Shown one piece after another: positions 7,764-15,098 of a stretch of 15,962 nt of DNA. The first letter of the stretch is position 1, and each line of letters starts with the position of its first letter. Source of the DNA: UBA4582 sp047630175 (GTDB taxonomy: Bacteria; Pseudomonadota; Gammaproteobacteria; Pseudomonadales; Azotimanducaceae). A program made the position numbers and the translations under genes. A model generated the notes under the pieces. The model ran no database searches. It had not been told where the DNA came from and was given only the letters and a program-made list of their open reading frames with translations. Location: positions 1 to 15,962 of the forward strand of contig JBLHVI010000073.1 of assembly GCA_047630175.1 (NCBI GenBank), given 5' to 3'.

Positions 7764-9158
7764 ATGAATTCACAGGAATTGCGGGCAGCACTAGCGATTG
7801 GTCTGCTTTACATCATCAGAATGCTGGGTTTGTTTATGTTGTTGCCCGTCTTACCTCTGGTAGGCAATGAGCTGCCGTTTGCAACCCCGCTGTTGATTGG
7901 CCTCGCACTTGGCGTGTATGGCCTGACGCAAGCGTTACTGCAGATCCCCATGGGCTTGATGTCGGATCGATGGGGGCGAAAACCTGTCATCCTTGCAGGC
8001 CTGCTGTTGTTTATCGCTGGCAGCCTAGTGGCGGCCAGCGCGAGTACGATATATGGCGTTATTTTTGGTCGACTACTGCAGGGCTGTGGCGCAATAGCGA
8101 GTAGCCTGCTTGCCTTAGTGTCTGATGTGACGCGCATTGATCAGCGATCTAAGGCTATGGCGATTATCGGTATCAGCATTGCCACATCGTTTGCTGTTGC
8201 GCTGGTGACAGGGCCATTGTTGCTAGATTATGCAGGCCTGTCTGGCTTGTTTATGTTTTCTGCGGTGACGGGCGTGCTGGGCATCGTGGTCTTGTTCGGC
8301 TTGATTCCGACGCCGCGAGTTTTGGTTCGCAATCTCGACTCAAGCCTCTCGCGTGACCGCGTTCAGGAAGTCATTCGTAACACCGATTTACAAAAGATGA
8401 CGCTCGGCGTATTCATGCTGCACTATCTGTTGATGTCAGGTTTTCTAGTCTTCCCCGTATTGCTGATCGCCACGGGTGAGTTCGACGCGACTGATTTTTC
8501 TGGCGTGTATCTCGGCCTTCTGGTTGCGACGTTTGTGTTGATGGGCCCGTGTATGTGGTTGGCTGATCGCTCAGGTTTTGCCAAAGGCATGCTGCTAGGG
8601 ATGATTGGGTTGTTTGCAGTCTCGATGCTGCTTTTTGCGACGGTGTCGTCAACGATCCTAGTGCTCGCGAGTATGATGTTGTTTTTCATGGCATTTAACC
8701 TTCTCGAGGTCATTATGCCGGCTTTGTTGAGCCGCGCTGCGCCCGCGGGTGCTCGCGGTACTGCCATGGGCGTTTACTCAACGGCGCAGTTTGCAGGCGC
8801 ATTTGCCGGTGGTGCCGTCGGAGGACTTATACTGAGCATGGGGGAAATAACGCACCTGCTGTACTTCAATGCGATGGCTTGTGTGATTTGGTTTGCGACC
8901 AGTTGGCACTTGAAGAAAACTGGCAATTTGGCAAGTAAGGTATTTCATTTGGGTCAGAATCAGGATCTCAGTGCCAATGCGGTCGCAGACGCGTTATTAT
9001 CGCTTGATGGCGTGTTGGATGTTGTTTTTGTTGATGATGATAATATCGCTTATTTAAAAATCGATAAGGATCGCCTGGACGAAAATGCCCTTGCCACCCT
9101 CGAGTACGGCAAGCCTGCTGACGCAAAGCAAGGGCTGAATATGTCCGGCTCAACCTGA
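7764..9158 (+). CDS. YajR-like MFS transporter with C-terminal ferredoxin-like (YAM) domain
   Basis: The 464-residue product has twelve predicted membrane spans over about residues 8-382. MFS motif A is GLMSDRWGRK (64-73) in the loop between helices 2 and 3. After the last span, about residues 404-446 (SANAVADALLSLDGVLDVVF, then DDDNIAYLKIDKD) look like the small beta-alpha-beta YAM domain that marks E. coli YajR. It resembles a heavy-metal-associated fold but lacks a CxxC pair. The family are proton-coupled inner-membrane exporters; the substrate is unknown. Uptake cannot be excluded. The gene lies divergent from uvrA and 105 bases before ssb, as in Pseudomonas. ATG 7764 overlaps the stop of a five-codon mini-frame. 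Confidence 0.9.
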   Translation: MNSQELRAALAIGLLYIIRMLGLFMLLPVLPLVGNELPFATPLLIGLALGVYGLTQALLQIPMGLMSDRWGRKPVILAGLLLFIAGSLVAASASTIYGVIFGRLLQGCGAIASSLLALVSDVTRIDQRSKAMAIIGISIATSFAVALVTGPLLLDYAGLSGLFMFSAVTGVLGIVVLFGLIPTPRVLVRNLDSSLSRDRVQEVIRNTDLQKMTLGVFMLHYLLMSGFLVFPVLLIATGEFDATDFSGVYLGLLVATFVLMGPCMWLADRSGFAKGMLLGMIGLFAVSMLLFATVSSTILVLASMMLFFMAFNLLEVIMPALLSRAAPAGARGTAMGVYSTAQFAGAFAGGAVGGLILSMGEITHLLYFNAMACVIWFATSWHLKKTGNLASKVFHLGQNQDLSANAVADALLSLDGVLDVVFVDDDNIAYLKIDKDRLDENALATLEYGKPADAKQGLNMSGST

Positions 9159-9170
9159 AAAAAGCTAAAT

Positions 9171-9200
9171 CAACGGTAGATCGAAAGTCGGTCAACGGTA
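9171..9200 (+). repeat. Direct repeat upstream of ssb
   Basis: CAACGGTA occurs at 9171-9178 and again at 9193-9200. The copies are 22 bases apart start to start, about two DNA helical turns, and both are followed by GAAAG-containing sequence. They lie 64-93 bases before the ssb start and could be a paired binding site, or chance. Confidence 0.3.
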
Positions 9201-9263
9201 TTTGAAACGAAAGCTCAAACGACGATCGTACATCGTAAAGACGAGACTGATAAGGAGAAGCGC

Positions 9264-9824
9264 ATGGCACGAGGAATTAACAAAGTCATCCTAGTAGGTA
9301 ACTTGGGCAATGATCCTGACACACGTAGTCTGCCGAACGGCGGCACAGTAGCTAATATAAGCATTGCAACGAGTGAGTCCTGGAAGGACAAAAACACCGG
9401 CCAACAGCAAGAACGCACTGAATGGCATCGGATTGTATTTTTTAATCGCTTGGCTGAGATTGTTACACAGTACCTGAAAAAAGGTTCCAGCGTTTACATC
9501 GAAGGTGCACTGCGTACACGTCAGTGGGACAAAGATGGTCAGAAGCACTACACCACGGAAGTGGTTGCCAGTGAAATGCAGATGCTGGGCGGTCGCGGTG
9601 ATGGCGGCAGCATGGGCGGCGGGCAAGGCGGCGGACAAGGCGGTGGTAGCAATGGCAACGACGGTTACAACCAGGATTATGGCAATGGTGGCGGTAACGG
9701 TGGCGGCAACCAAGGCGGCAACCAAGGCGGCGCTAGCAACAATGGCGGCGGACAGGGTGGTGGTAACGACAATGGTTATCCTGCACCACCAAAAGATGAC
9801 TTCAATGACGACATCCCTTTCTAA
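9264..9824 (+). CDS. ssb: Single-stranded DNA-binding protein
   Basis: The 186-residue product begins MARGINKVILVGNLGNDPDT. Its OB-fold (about residues 1-108) keeps the DNA-stacking aromatics W40, W54, F60 and W88 in their family positions. A disordered linker (about 109-174), very rich in Gly, Asn and Gln, leads to the acidic tip DDFNDDIPF. That tip recruits replication and repair partners such as PriA, RecQ and exonuclease I. SSB coats ssDNA as a tetramer. ATG 9264 is preceded by AAGGAG at 9252-9257. No LexA operator was seen upstream, although ssb and uvrA are SOS genes in E. coli. Confidence 0.98.
   Translation: MARGINKVILVGNLGNDPDTRSLPNGGTVANISIATSESWKDKNTGQQQERTEWHRIVFFNRLAEIVTQYLKKGSSVYIEGALRTRQWDKDGQKHYTTEVVASEMQMLGGRGDGGSMGGGQGGGQGGGSNGNDGYNQDYGNGGGNGGGNQGGNQGGASNNGGGQGGGNDNGYPAPPKDDFNDDIPF
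9590..9770 (+). repeat. Low-complexity Gly/Asn/Gln repeat coding for the SSB linker
   Basis: The DNA is built of GGC/GGT/GGA-rich units, including a perfect 12-base tandem, GGCGGCAACCAA at 9702-9713 and 9714-9725, plus related GGCGGACAAGGC units near 9610-9640. Such tracts expand and shrink by slippage, so the linker length probably varies between strains. Confidence 0.8.
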
Positions 9825-9895
9825 GGCGCCTATATAAGCCAGCGTTTCACCGCACTGTTATAGACGTTGTCTTAGGCTTGGCCTACCCGGCGTAT

Positions 9896-9924
9896 AAAAG
9901 CCCCTACTAATCGGGGCTTTTTTT
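9896..9924. terminator. Hairpin terminator after ssb, probably bidirectional
   Basis: AAAAGCCCC at 9896-9904 pairs with GGGGCTTTT at 9913-9921 across an 8-base loop, followed by more T. This is a textbook Rho-independent terminator for ssb. The A-run on the left means it could also stop transcription from the right, where the decayed pldA-like gene ends at 9951. Confidence 0.92.
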
Positions 9925-9950
9925 AATGTCTGCAGTCCCTATTGAGGCTG

Positions 9951-10849
9951 TTAGCGCAAATTATTTCGCACAATGCCTATGCTAAAAACTTGTTTGTCGG
10001 TCGTTGTGGTCAACCAAGCGTTCGTCATATCCAATAAACACCGTAGCGAACCCTAGGGACTTGCCTCACAGTGGAAACGTGAAGCCGACTTCTGCTGAGT
10101 GATTCTGGGTTGCTAAATTTCAGCGGCCGTTAACGCAAAGTTCAAGACTGTCCCATCGAAACACGCATAGCCAATGGGTCGTGACCCAAAAAGCCATCTA
10201 TAGCTGGATTGTCGTAACTGTTGGGATCAAGGGGAGACGTTTTCTCGTTCTCGCTGAGCTTAGTCTAGGGACTGAATGCGCGTGCGAAATCATTCTTTTC
10301 GAACAGCAGATTGGTACAGATACAAAGCCAGCCGCTCGACAAGGTCTGAGCTTGATCATTAGACCGATGTTCTAAACCCAAAACGATGCCTGAATTGCGT
10401 CCAAGGAGATGCCATTTCAATGCCGCCATCTAAAAAATTCAGGCTGGTAATTGCCTACGCGAAACGCTTTCAATTTTTGTCAGCATAGATTTGCCACCAA
10501 GCTTGGGTAGTAACGCCAAAATACAAAGTATCGATTTCGACAAACATGCTGTCATAATTCAACGTCACTTTGAGACAGATTTGTAATTTCGGCTGAATAT
10601 TTTTCAGATTGTTCACGTATGCATCGAATGAGGTGTACCCGTCTTCATTTATTATATTAGGCACCATCACTAGCGGTCTAAATCTGTTCGATAGGGTTCA
10701 ATCCCATAGGATTTAAACTGAGTTTGTGTCGCTTTCAGAATGAGGTTTGTGTCAGCGGCCAGCTTGGTTCTACTGTCGATTAACAGACTGAGCGAGCGTA
10801 TCCCCATTGATTCATCATAGGGTTCTTGAGTACTGCAAAGTTTGCGCAT
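9951..10849 (-). pseudogene. pldA: Decayed outer-membrane phospholipase A (PldA/OMPLA) gene
   Basis: No single frame is open, but reading the - strand and switching frames recovers PldA motifs in the right order: RPLVMVPNIINED (near 10660, for the RPNYxLPxxYN motif), LQICLKV, DTLYFGVTTQAWWQIY (near 10490-10540), AFRVGNYQPEFF (10432-10467), HRSND (10355-10369, at the His/Ser active-site motif HxSNG), LLFEKNDFARAFSP (near 10268-10309), DNPAIDGFLGH (10181-10213), FIGYDERLVDHNDRQTS (9985-10038), and a tail SIGIVRNNLR ending at TAA 9951-9953. The expected catalytic Asn in the SWNRxY motif appears replaced (W-L-C-I-C). The intact enzyme hydrolyses phospholipids in the outer membrane. Frameshifts and internal stops show it is dead. 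The 5' end (ATG at 10849) is approximate. Confidence 0.82.
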
Positions 10850-11262
10850 GTGGAACTCGCATCAACCTGTGCATACTGCCGCACAACATATTATTTAGTT
10901 GTATCTTGCACATCAATCCAAGGACCCAACAATACTGAGCCCACGGCAATTAGACGCATTGAATAAAGCGCTTACATGGCACGAGGTTCCAGCAGCTAAC
11001 TATTTGAATACATAATGCCCTTGTCATAAGAAGGCATGATTCAGTCGTCAATACCCCACGGCGCTATGCCAAGGCGAAAACTGCGTGTCCCTAGCTCCGT
11101 CACGTTGTTGTAGTCTTTCGATTGTAGCTGGCACTTGTTCGATGTTACAAACGAACAAGCGCCAGCGTCGAAATTTAGCCATACCGCGCGTGCTGAAAGC
11201 TTAAGCCAGCGGCGATTACTTCAGTCCATCATCGCGGAGTTTAGTTTGCGCGTAGCGCCTAC
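10850..11262. other. Region without a supported gene; contains a long hairpin
   Basis: I find no intact gene here. The + strand contains LDALNKALTWHEVP (around 10940-10990) in a short open stretch that then hits stops, which may be another remnant. A frame starting at 11135 runs into the 3' end of the amidohydrolase gene on the opposite strand and is best ignored. The only clear structure is the inverted repeat at 11127-11166, listed separately. Confidence 0.5.
11127..11166. repeat. Long imperfect hairpin downstream of the amidohydrolase gene
   Basis: GCTGGCACTTGTTCG at 11127-11141 pairs with CGAACAAGCGCCAGC at 11152-11166: 14 of 15 positions, with one A-C mismatch and a 10-base loop. It lies 97 bases past the amidohydrolase stop on the - strand. 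No T-run follows in either direction, so it is not a classical terminator. It could be an mRNA 3' stabiliser, a protein binding site or an end remnant of a mobile element. Confidence 0.75.
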
Positions 11263-12438
11263 TCAAACTCTGGAATCTGGGAAAAGTCGTAAGAAGTTCT
11301 CGCTAAAGAAATTGTCATTAACCACGGCAGATTCGTTTTCCAACGCCTTGGTAAACTTGCCTACAGGATCACGACCGCCTTCGACGTGAGGGTAGTCGCT
11401 TGAAAATAAGTACAGTTCCTCGTTTGACTGGCTAACCAAGTTAGCAACATCTTCATGTGGGAATGGCGTAAAACCCATTTGCTGCGTTAGTTGCTCCGAC
11501 GGTGTGCGTTCGAATCGAACTGATTCGTCGACACGACCATATATTTTTGCAACCCAGTCGAGTCGTTTTAGCAACTCAGGCACCCAACCCGCACCCAACT
11601 CGACGGCGGCGCCTCTGAGTGTCGGGTTTCGACTGAATACGCCATCCATTAGCATCATGCTAATAAAGGTTTCTGGTGGTTGATGCATCACCGTGGCGTC
11701 CTTTGTTCTGACATTTTCTCCACCTCCCATCCAGTCCGTGACGGCAGCCCGACCATTGTTGCTCCAGGCTTTTAGCGCTTGCAGCGGGGAGCCACCAACG
11801 TGAAGTAGAAAAGGCGTGCCGGTTTCGGCGAGCAAAGACCAGAAAGGCTCTAGGTCGACATGTCCTGGTGATTTATCGAAGGGCGCTCGATGCGGAACCC
11901 AAATAGCTTCTAATCCGGCATCCAACGCAAACTCTAACTCAGTCATCGCATGTTTAGCATCATCAAGTGGGACGATACCGACGCCCATGAGTCGGTCATC
12001 GTCTGAGCAAAAGTCTGACATATGTCGATTGTGTGCCCGAGTTGCACCGTAGCGCAGATCGAGTGGTTTTTTCGCGCTTGGATGAAACGGGAAAGCGACG
12101 CTATGGGTAGCAAAAACTAGCTGCTTTTTAAACCCAAGCATATCCAGCGCGACTTTTCTGTCGTCTTTGTTAAACGCGCCCAAGGCCTGTATTTCTTTTG
12201 ACTTGGCGATGAGTTCATCGCCAAGATCAATCATTGTTTGTATATGTTCTCCGCTATGCTTACCGCCCTGACTCATAATCACAGCAACCTCTTCATCTGT
12301 GACTAAAGAGGCGCTATAGCTTACCTCGGGTATGTCATCTCTAATTTTTGGGTCGGCATATGATTTCAGGAAATCCGGTAACTCCATGATGTGGCTGTCT
12401 GCATCATAGAATGGTCTTGAGCTGGGTGCGTAGGTCAT
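11263..12438 (-). CDS. Amidohydrolase-2 family metal-dependent hydrolase (TIM barrel)
   Basis: The 391-residue product has the amidohydrolase-2 (ACMSD-like) features. These are the N-terminal metal motif DADSHIMEL (12-20, with D14 and H16), barrel strands such as GVGIVPLDD (152-160) and EAIWVPHR (177-184), the metal histidine in FLLHVGG (H213), and the C-terminal catalytic-type aspartate in LFSSDYPHVEGGRDP (D348). Members decarboxylate or hydrolyse aromatic or carboxylated substrates; the substrate here cannot be predicted. The start is ATG 12438, with CTGGAG about ten bases upstream. It stands alone on its strand, flanked by long non-coding stretches, with repeats upstream that may be operators. 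It looks intact. Confidence 0.92.
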   Translation of the reverse strand: MTYAPSSRPFYDADSHIMELPDFLKSYADPKIRDDIPEVSYSASLVTDEEVAVIMSQGGKHSGEHIQTMIDLGDELIAKSKEIQALGAFNKDDRKVALDMLGFKKQLVFATHSVAFPFHPSAKKPLDLRYGATRAHNRHMSDFCSDDDRLMGVGIVPLDDAKHAMTELEFALDAGLEAIWVPHRAPFDKSPGHVDLEPFWSLLAETGTPFLLHVGGSPLQALKAWSNNGRAAVTDWMGGGENVRTKDATVMHQPPETFISMMLMDGVFSRNPTLRGAAVELGAGWVPELLKRLDWVAKIYGRVDESVRFERTPSEQLTQQMGFTPFPHEDVANLVSQSNEELYLFSSDYPHVEGGRDPVGKFTKALENESAVVNDNFFSENFLRLFPDSRV

Positions 12439-12872
12439 CGTCTTGATACTCCAGGGTTATATTCCGCGGTTTGATCAGATTTAGGTATTCAGTGTTATCG
12501 GATGCAAGACTAACCCAATATAAGGGTGTCTATCACCCTAAGTTTCTATTTAGACCGATAGTTTATAAGGGTGGCCGGAGGCAACGAGTTGTGATGGTAA
12601 AATGATGCGTAGTTACAGCCCTAGCTGATGTAGGTCCAGACTTACGGCAGAAGCGTCATCAGCTGCTTGTCGATGCTCCATCGATTTTGGCAAGTGGCTT
12701 TCATGCACACTATTTAATCCTGTTGGATTCATGTCTGAAGGGCATTTACGGGGTCATAGCGTCCAGCGTAACAACAAACTTTCGCTGTTAGGGCGCGCGA
12801 ATTTAATCATCAACAGTTTTAACACACGCCCTGATAAGAATGCGGCCAACCGTCTGCGTTGATAGTTACTTA
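12439..12872. other. 434-base region with no supported gene
   Basis: Apart from the repeats near 12519-12573, only short frames occur on the + strand. One is open at 12606-12791 (about 61 codons, no convincing start) and contains DVGPDLRQKRHQLLVDAPS. Another, ATG 12731 to TGA 12862 (43 residues), contains NTRPDKNAANRLR. They overlap in different frames and neither resembles a family I know. Remnants of a lost gene are possible. Confidence 0.4.
12519..12573 (-). promoter_or_regulatory. Repeat cluster upstream of the amidohydrolase gene
   Basis: TATAAGGGTG occurs at 12519-12528 and 12564-12573, and the inverted partner CACCCTA is at 12534-12540. Together with the first copy this makes GGGTG-tctat-CACCC a small palindrome. 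The cluster is 80-135 bases upstream of the amidohydrolase start. On the - strand each copy reads CACCCTTATA. It could be a multi-copy regulator site or overlap the promoter. Confidence 0.4.
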
Positions 12873-13292
12873 TTAAGTGTCTTTGGTAGGTGTTTGCGGT
12901 GGTGAACGACATTCGGGTTTCAACAGGTGAGGAGTAATGTCTTTGCCATTGCTAAAGCTTGCCTTTGTATTCTTTGATGGCAAGTTACTCCAATCAGCTA
13001 GCGTGACTAAGGTCTGTTTAATAGTGATATTCGACGACTCATTTTTCAGTAGACCAGTTGTCATGTATGGACAATCCTGATTCGCGGAGCATCTAATTTG
13101 AAGCGCTACAGGTAGATTAAAGACAGTTGAACTCATGGATATGTTGCTATTACGTGAGTTCAAGGCGACAAATATTTTACCCTGCTCTGCATCATCTTCC
13201 GTTAGTAAGTATGATGTGTATTCTGAGCGGAAATTTCGATCAGTATGTGGGTCATGGAAGCGCCTTTCTCTGGAAGTCCCCATGCGCGCCAC
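12873..13292 (-). CDS. Hypothetical protein, possibly part of a broken gene
   Basis: This frame has 139 codons from GTG 13290-13292 (ATG three codons later is an alternative, giving 136). I do not recognise it. It starts Arg-rich, then has beta-like stretches (EQGKIFVALNSRN, TVFNLPVALQIRC, ITIKQTLVTLADW) and a Pro/Lys-rich tail. No membrane segment or catalytic motif is visible within it. Upstream in the same frame, after a single TAA at 13305-13307, another 52 codons (13308-13463) are open and include a hydrophobic stretch, RRVFLAIAYVHYGLPYTALA. The two halves may be one gene interrupted by a nonsense mutation. No good Shine-Dalgarno supports the GTG start. It could also be non-coding. Confidence 0.35.
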   Translation of the reverse strand: MARMGTSRERRFHDPHTDRNFRSEYTSYLLTEDDAEQGKIFVALNSRNSNISMSSTVFNLPVALQIRCSANQDCPYMTTGLLKNESSNITIKQTLVTLADWSNLPSKNTKASFSNGKDITPHLLKPECRSPPQTPTKDT

Positions 13293-13548
13293 TGATCTTA
13301 TCCGTTAGTTTCGAAAAGTGCCGTAGATGAGCGCTTTGGCAACTGCAAGAGCTGTGTAGGGTAGACCGTAGTGCACATAAGCTATGGCTAAAAATACACG
13401 CCTAAAGATACAAGAAATATAATTCCTATGCCGCTCTTTACTCGAACGATTTTTGACGTCAAATTAAATATCTTTACGATATAACAATCTATGTCTAGGC
13501 TCTAAAAATCAGAGAGTTGCCTGCGTGATGCATGGTTGACAATTCCCC

Positions 13549-13962
13549 CTACATTTTAGTGAGCACTAGGTACGCAAGATAACCGGCCGCGCCTAGCATC
13601 GGAATCATCGTTGCGAGGGTGCCGATGAGGCGCCAAATAGTCACACCTGAACTGAGGTTAAGACCGATGGCATGCATGACTCGGCCAAATAAAAAGGCAC
13701 AACCAAGTACAAGTACCCACAGATTGCCGCCTGCGATAAGTTCGACCAACGCAAGACCAATGAGAAAGATAGGTGCGTTTTCTGTCAGGTTGCCGTGAGC
13801 CCGAACGGACTTTTCTACAGCATCGACCCCACCCGTTCCGATCAACACGTCGTTACTGCCTCGGCGTGCGACGACTAATCCCATCAGTATGATTTGCAGC
13901 GTTATTAGCGCGGCAGTAAACAGACCGGTATACAACGGCATGTGAACCAGTGCCATATCCAT
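13549..13962 (-). CDS. MAPEG family membrane protein
   Basis: The 137-residue product has four predicted membrane spans (about 8-30, 63-78, 80-100, 112-134). It carries the MAPEG signature RAHGNLTENAP (54-64, matching RxHxNxxE) and FGRVMHAIGL (92-101). MAPEG proteins are small inner-membrane proteins related to microsomal glutathione transferases; bacterial members of the YecN type mostly have no proven substrate. AGGAG (complement of 13969-13973) lies 6 bases before ATG 13962, a strong start. It is monocistronic with an apparent promoter upstream and looks intact. A glutathione-dependent activity is only inferred from the family. Confidence 0.93.
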   Translation of the reverse strand: MDMALVHMPLYTGLFTAALITLQIILMGLVVARRGSNDVLIGTGGVDAVEKSVRAHGNLTENAPIFLIGLALVELIAGGNLWVLVLGCAFLFGRVMHAIGLNLSSGVTIWRLIGTLATMIPMLGAAGYLAYLVLTKM

Positions 13963-14008
13963 ATTTTTCTCCTAACTATTTATGCTTATTATTATTGTTA
14001 ATCTTTAG

Positions 14009-14039
14009 ATCATATCAGCCGCTCTGAATATCTGTCATG
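14009..14039 (-). promoter_or_regulatory. Candidate promoter of the MAPEG gene
   Basis: On the - strand TGATATGAT (complement of 14009-14017) is an extended -10 (TG-n-TATGAT), and ATGACA (complement of 14034-14039) lies 19 bases further upstream as a possible -35. The -10 is about 47 bases from the start codon, and the stretch between is AT-rich. Confidence 0.4.
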
Positions 14040-14593
14040 TCATTAATTCAACGGTCTAAATTGCCAAAGTCAGATTGAGGCGCACTTCCAGTAATCGGGC
14101 ACTGATGAGCATGTGGCCTACCTAATATGAAATATGTCTTCAGTCCGAGAAGCGAATAGCTAGAGGCCCATCAAAAAGTAGTTCCTGGTAAATACTAATG
14201 CTAGTGACGCGCTGGTTTTGACCGACGCAATGTTTTATCGCGAGCCGCCGACCCCGACGTTCGTGGCCCCTAGATTAGATAAGCTGCTTTAGGCTGTGTT
14301 CAATTTTTATCGATTGCCGTGAAACCACCGCGTTGAAGGAGCCCCAAGGCTGGCCGGTCGAAACTCGCTGGGCCAATTTTGGCGTTACGCATCCTCAAGG
14401 ATTTTACGCGGCTGAGTCCCTCGAAGGCTATCTGTCGACCGAGTCCAAGCCGCCTGTACGCAGGGGGGCGAACTTACTGGCTCGAATGACCCCGCGCCAT
14501 CTGTCGTCCTAAGCAAATGCCAACGTGGCATGCTCAAGCGATCGATTCTATTAACCGGTAGCCGCCGTTGCCCTTTAACCGCTGCCATACGCC
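14040..14593. other. Region of broken frames; possible decayed + strand gene
   Basis: No intact gene is supported. On the + strand two adjacent open stretches in different frames read like protein. The stretch 14182-14292 (36 codons plus stop) includes DALVLTDAMFYREPPTPTF. The stretch 14279-14512 (77 codons plus stop) includes EPQGWPVETRWANFGVTHP and RRGANLLARMTPRHL. They overlap by 14 bases, as expected after a frameshift. A 71-codon - strand frame at 14385-14600 covers the same DNA but is Arg/Ser/Thr-rich and looks like an antisense shadow. I do not recognise a family. Confidence 0.35.
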
Positions 14594-14887
14594 TCAGCAC
14601 TTGTATAATCGACGAGACAATTCTGCCTTTACATCATCGTGCATTATTAAGTGCATGGCGTGGCCATAGCCAATAGCAGTAATTTCGCCGTTGAACTCTA
14701 CTTCTTTGTTACAAAGTTCTGAATCAGTCTCTTCAATATCGCCACAGTTGAACGAAATATAATGCTCACCTGATCGCGGGCCAGCATTAATCTCGACAGG
14801 ATGACAACCCTTATCTGCTTCCGCGAAATCAGCGATAATCCATCCACCGCCTACATCTGTTGAAGGCGGTCTAGCTTTATCTCTCAC
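14594..14887 (-). CDS. Small hypothetical protein
   Basis: This 97-codon frame starts at GTG 14885-14887; no Shine-Dalgarno is obvious. The same frame stays open upstream for about 18 more codons without an ATG (…APLIREGQRRTYV), so the annotated start may be wrong or the 5' end may be lost. The product is acidic and soluble, with WIIADFAEADKGCHPVEI, HYISFNCGDIEETDSELC and GHAMHLIMHDDVKAELSRR. There is no membrane span or known motif. The balanced residue make-up looks more like real protein than the neighbouring frames. I cannot assign a function; it may be a fragment of a larger gene. Confidence 0.4.
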   Translation of the reverse strand: MRDKARPPSTDVGGGWIIADFAEADKGCHPVEINAGPRSGEHYISFNCGDIEETDSELCNKEVEFNGEITAIGYGHAMHLIMHDDVKAELSRRLYKC

Positions 14888-15098
14888 ATAAGTTCGGCGT
14901 TGTCCCTCTCGGATGAGTGGGGCATGGTGTGGGCATTCTTAATCAAATAGTCCCTTCGGCCGCTAACCTGTAAACCTTGAGACTAGCTACGGCTATAGGG
15001 GCTTAGAAAAGACAATTGCCATTAGCCATCATTTTTTAAGTACTGATTTTAAAGCGCTGTGTTCCCCGCAGCACTAATGGCGAAAACGCCTATGATAG

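Noticed and set aside
9590..9770. CRISPR-like or mobile repeat
   Set aside because: The repeats are in frame inside ssb and encode the normal glycine-rich linker.
10181..10375. A 64-codon + strand frame that could be taken as a small gene
   Set aside because: Its opposite strand encodes PldA motifs (DNPAIDGFLGH, LLFEKNDF), so it is a shadow of the pldA remnant.
10470..10670. A 66-codon - strand frame as an independent small protein
   Set aside because: Its content (LYFGVTTQAWWQIY) is an internal part of PldA; it is one fragment of the pseudogene.
10930..11000. Possible YejA/oligopeptide-binding protein remnant on the + strand (LDALNKALTW)
   Set aside because: Only about ten residues resemble the LDRVLTW region of YejA-type proteins, and the expected AYWDKF motif does not follow in any frame.
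11135..11389. An 84-codon + strand frame
   Set aside because: Its second half is antisense to the well-supported amidohydrolase C-terminus and its first half lies in the hairpin region.
14296..14308. 13-base repeat shared with 15815-15827 as a mobile element end
   Set aside because: It is AT-rich, has no extended similarity on either side and no target duplication or transposase nearby.
14385..14600. A 71-codon - strand frame overlapping the stop of the 97-codon frame by GTGCTGA
   Set aside because: The overlap looks like translational coupling, but the composition is Arg/Ser/Thr-rich and unlike a folded protein, and the opposite strand reads more naturally.
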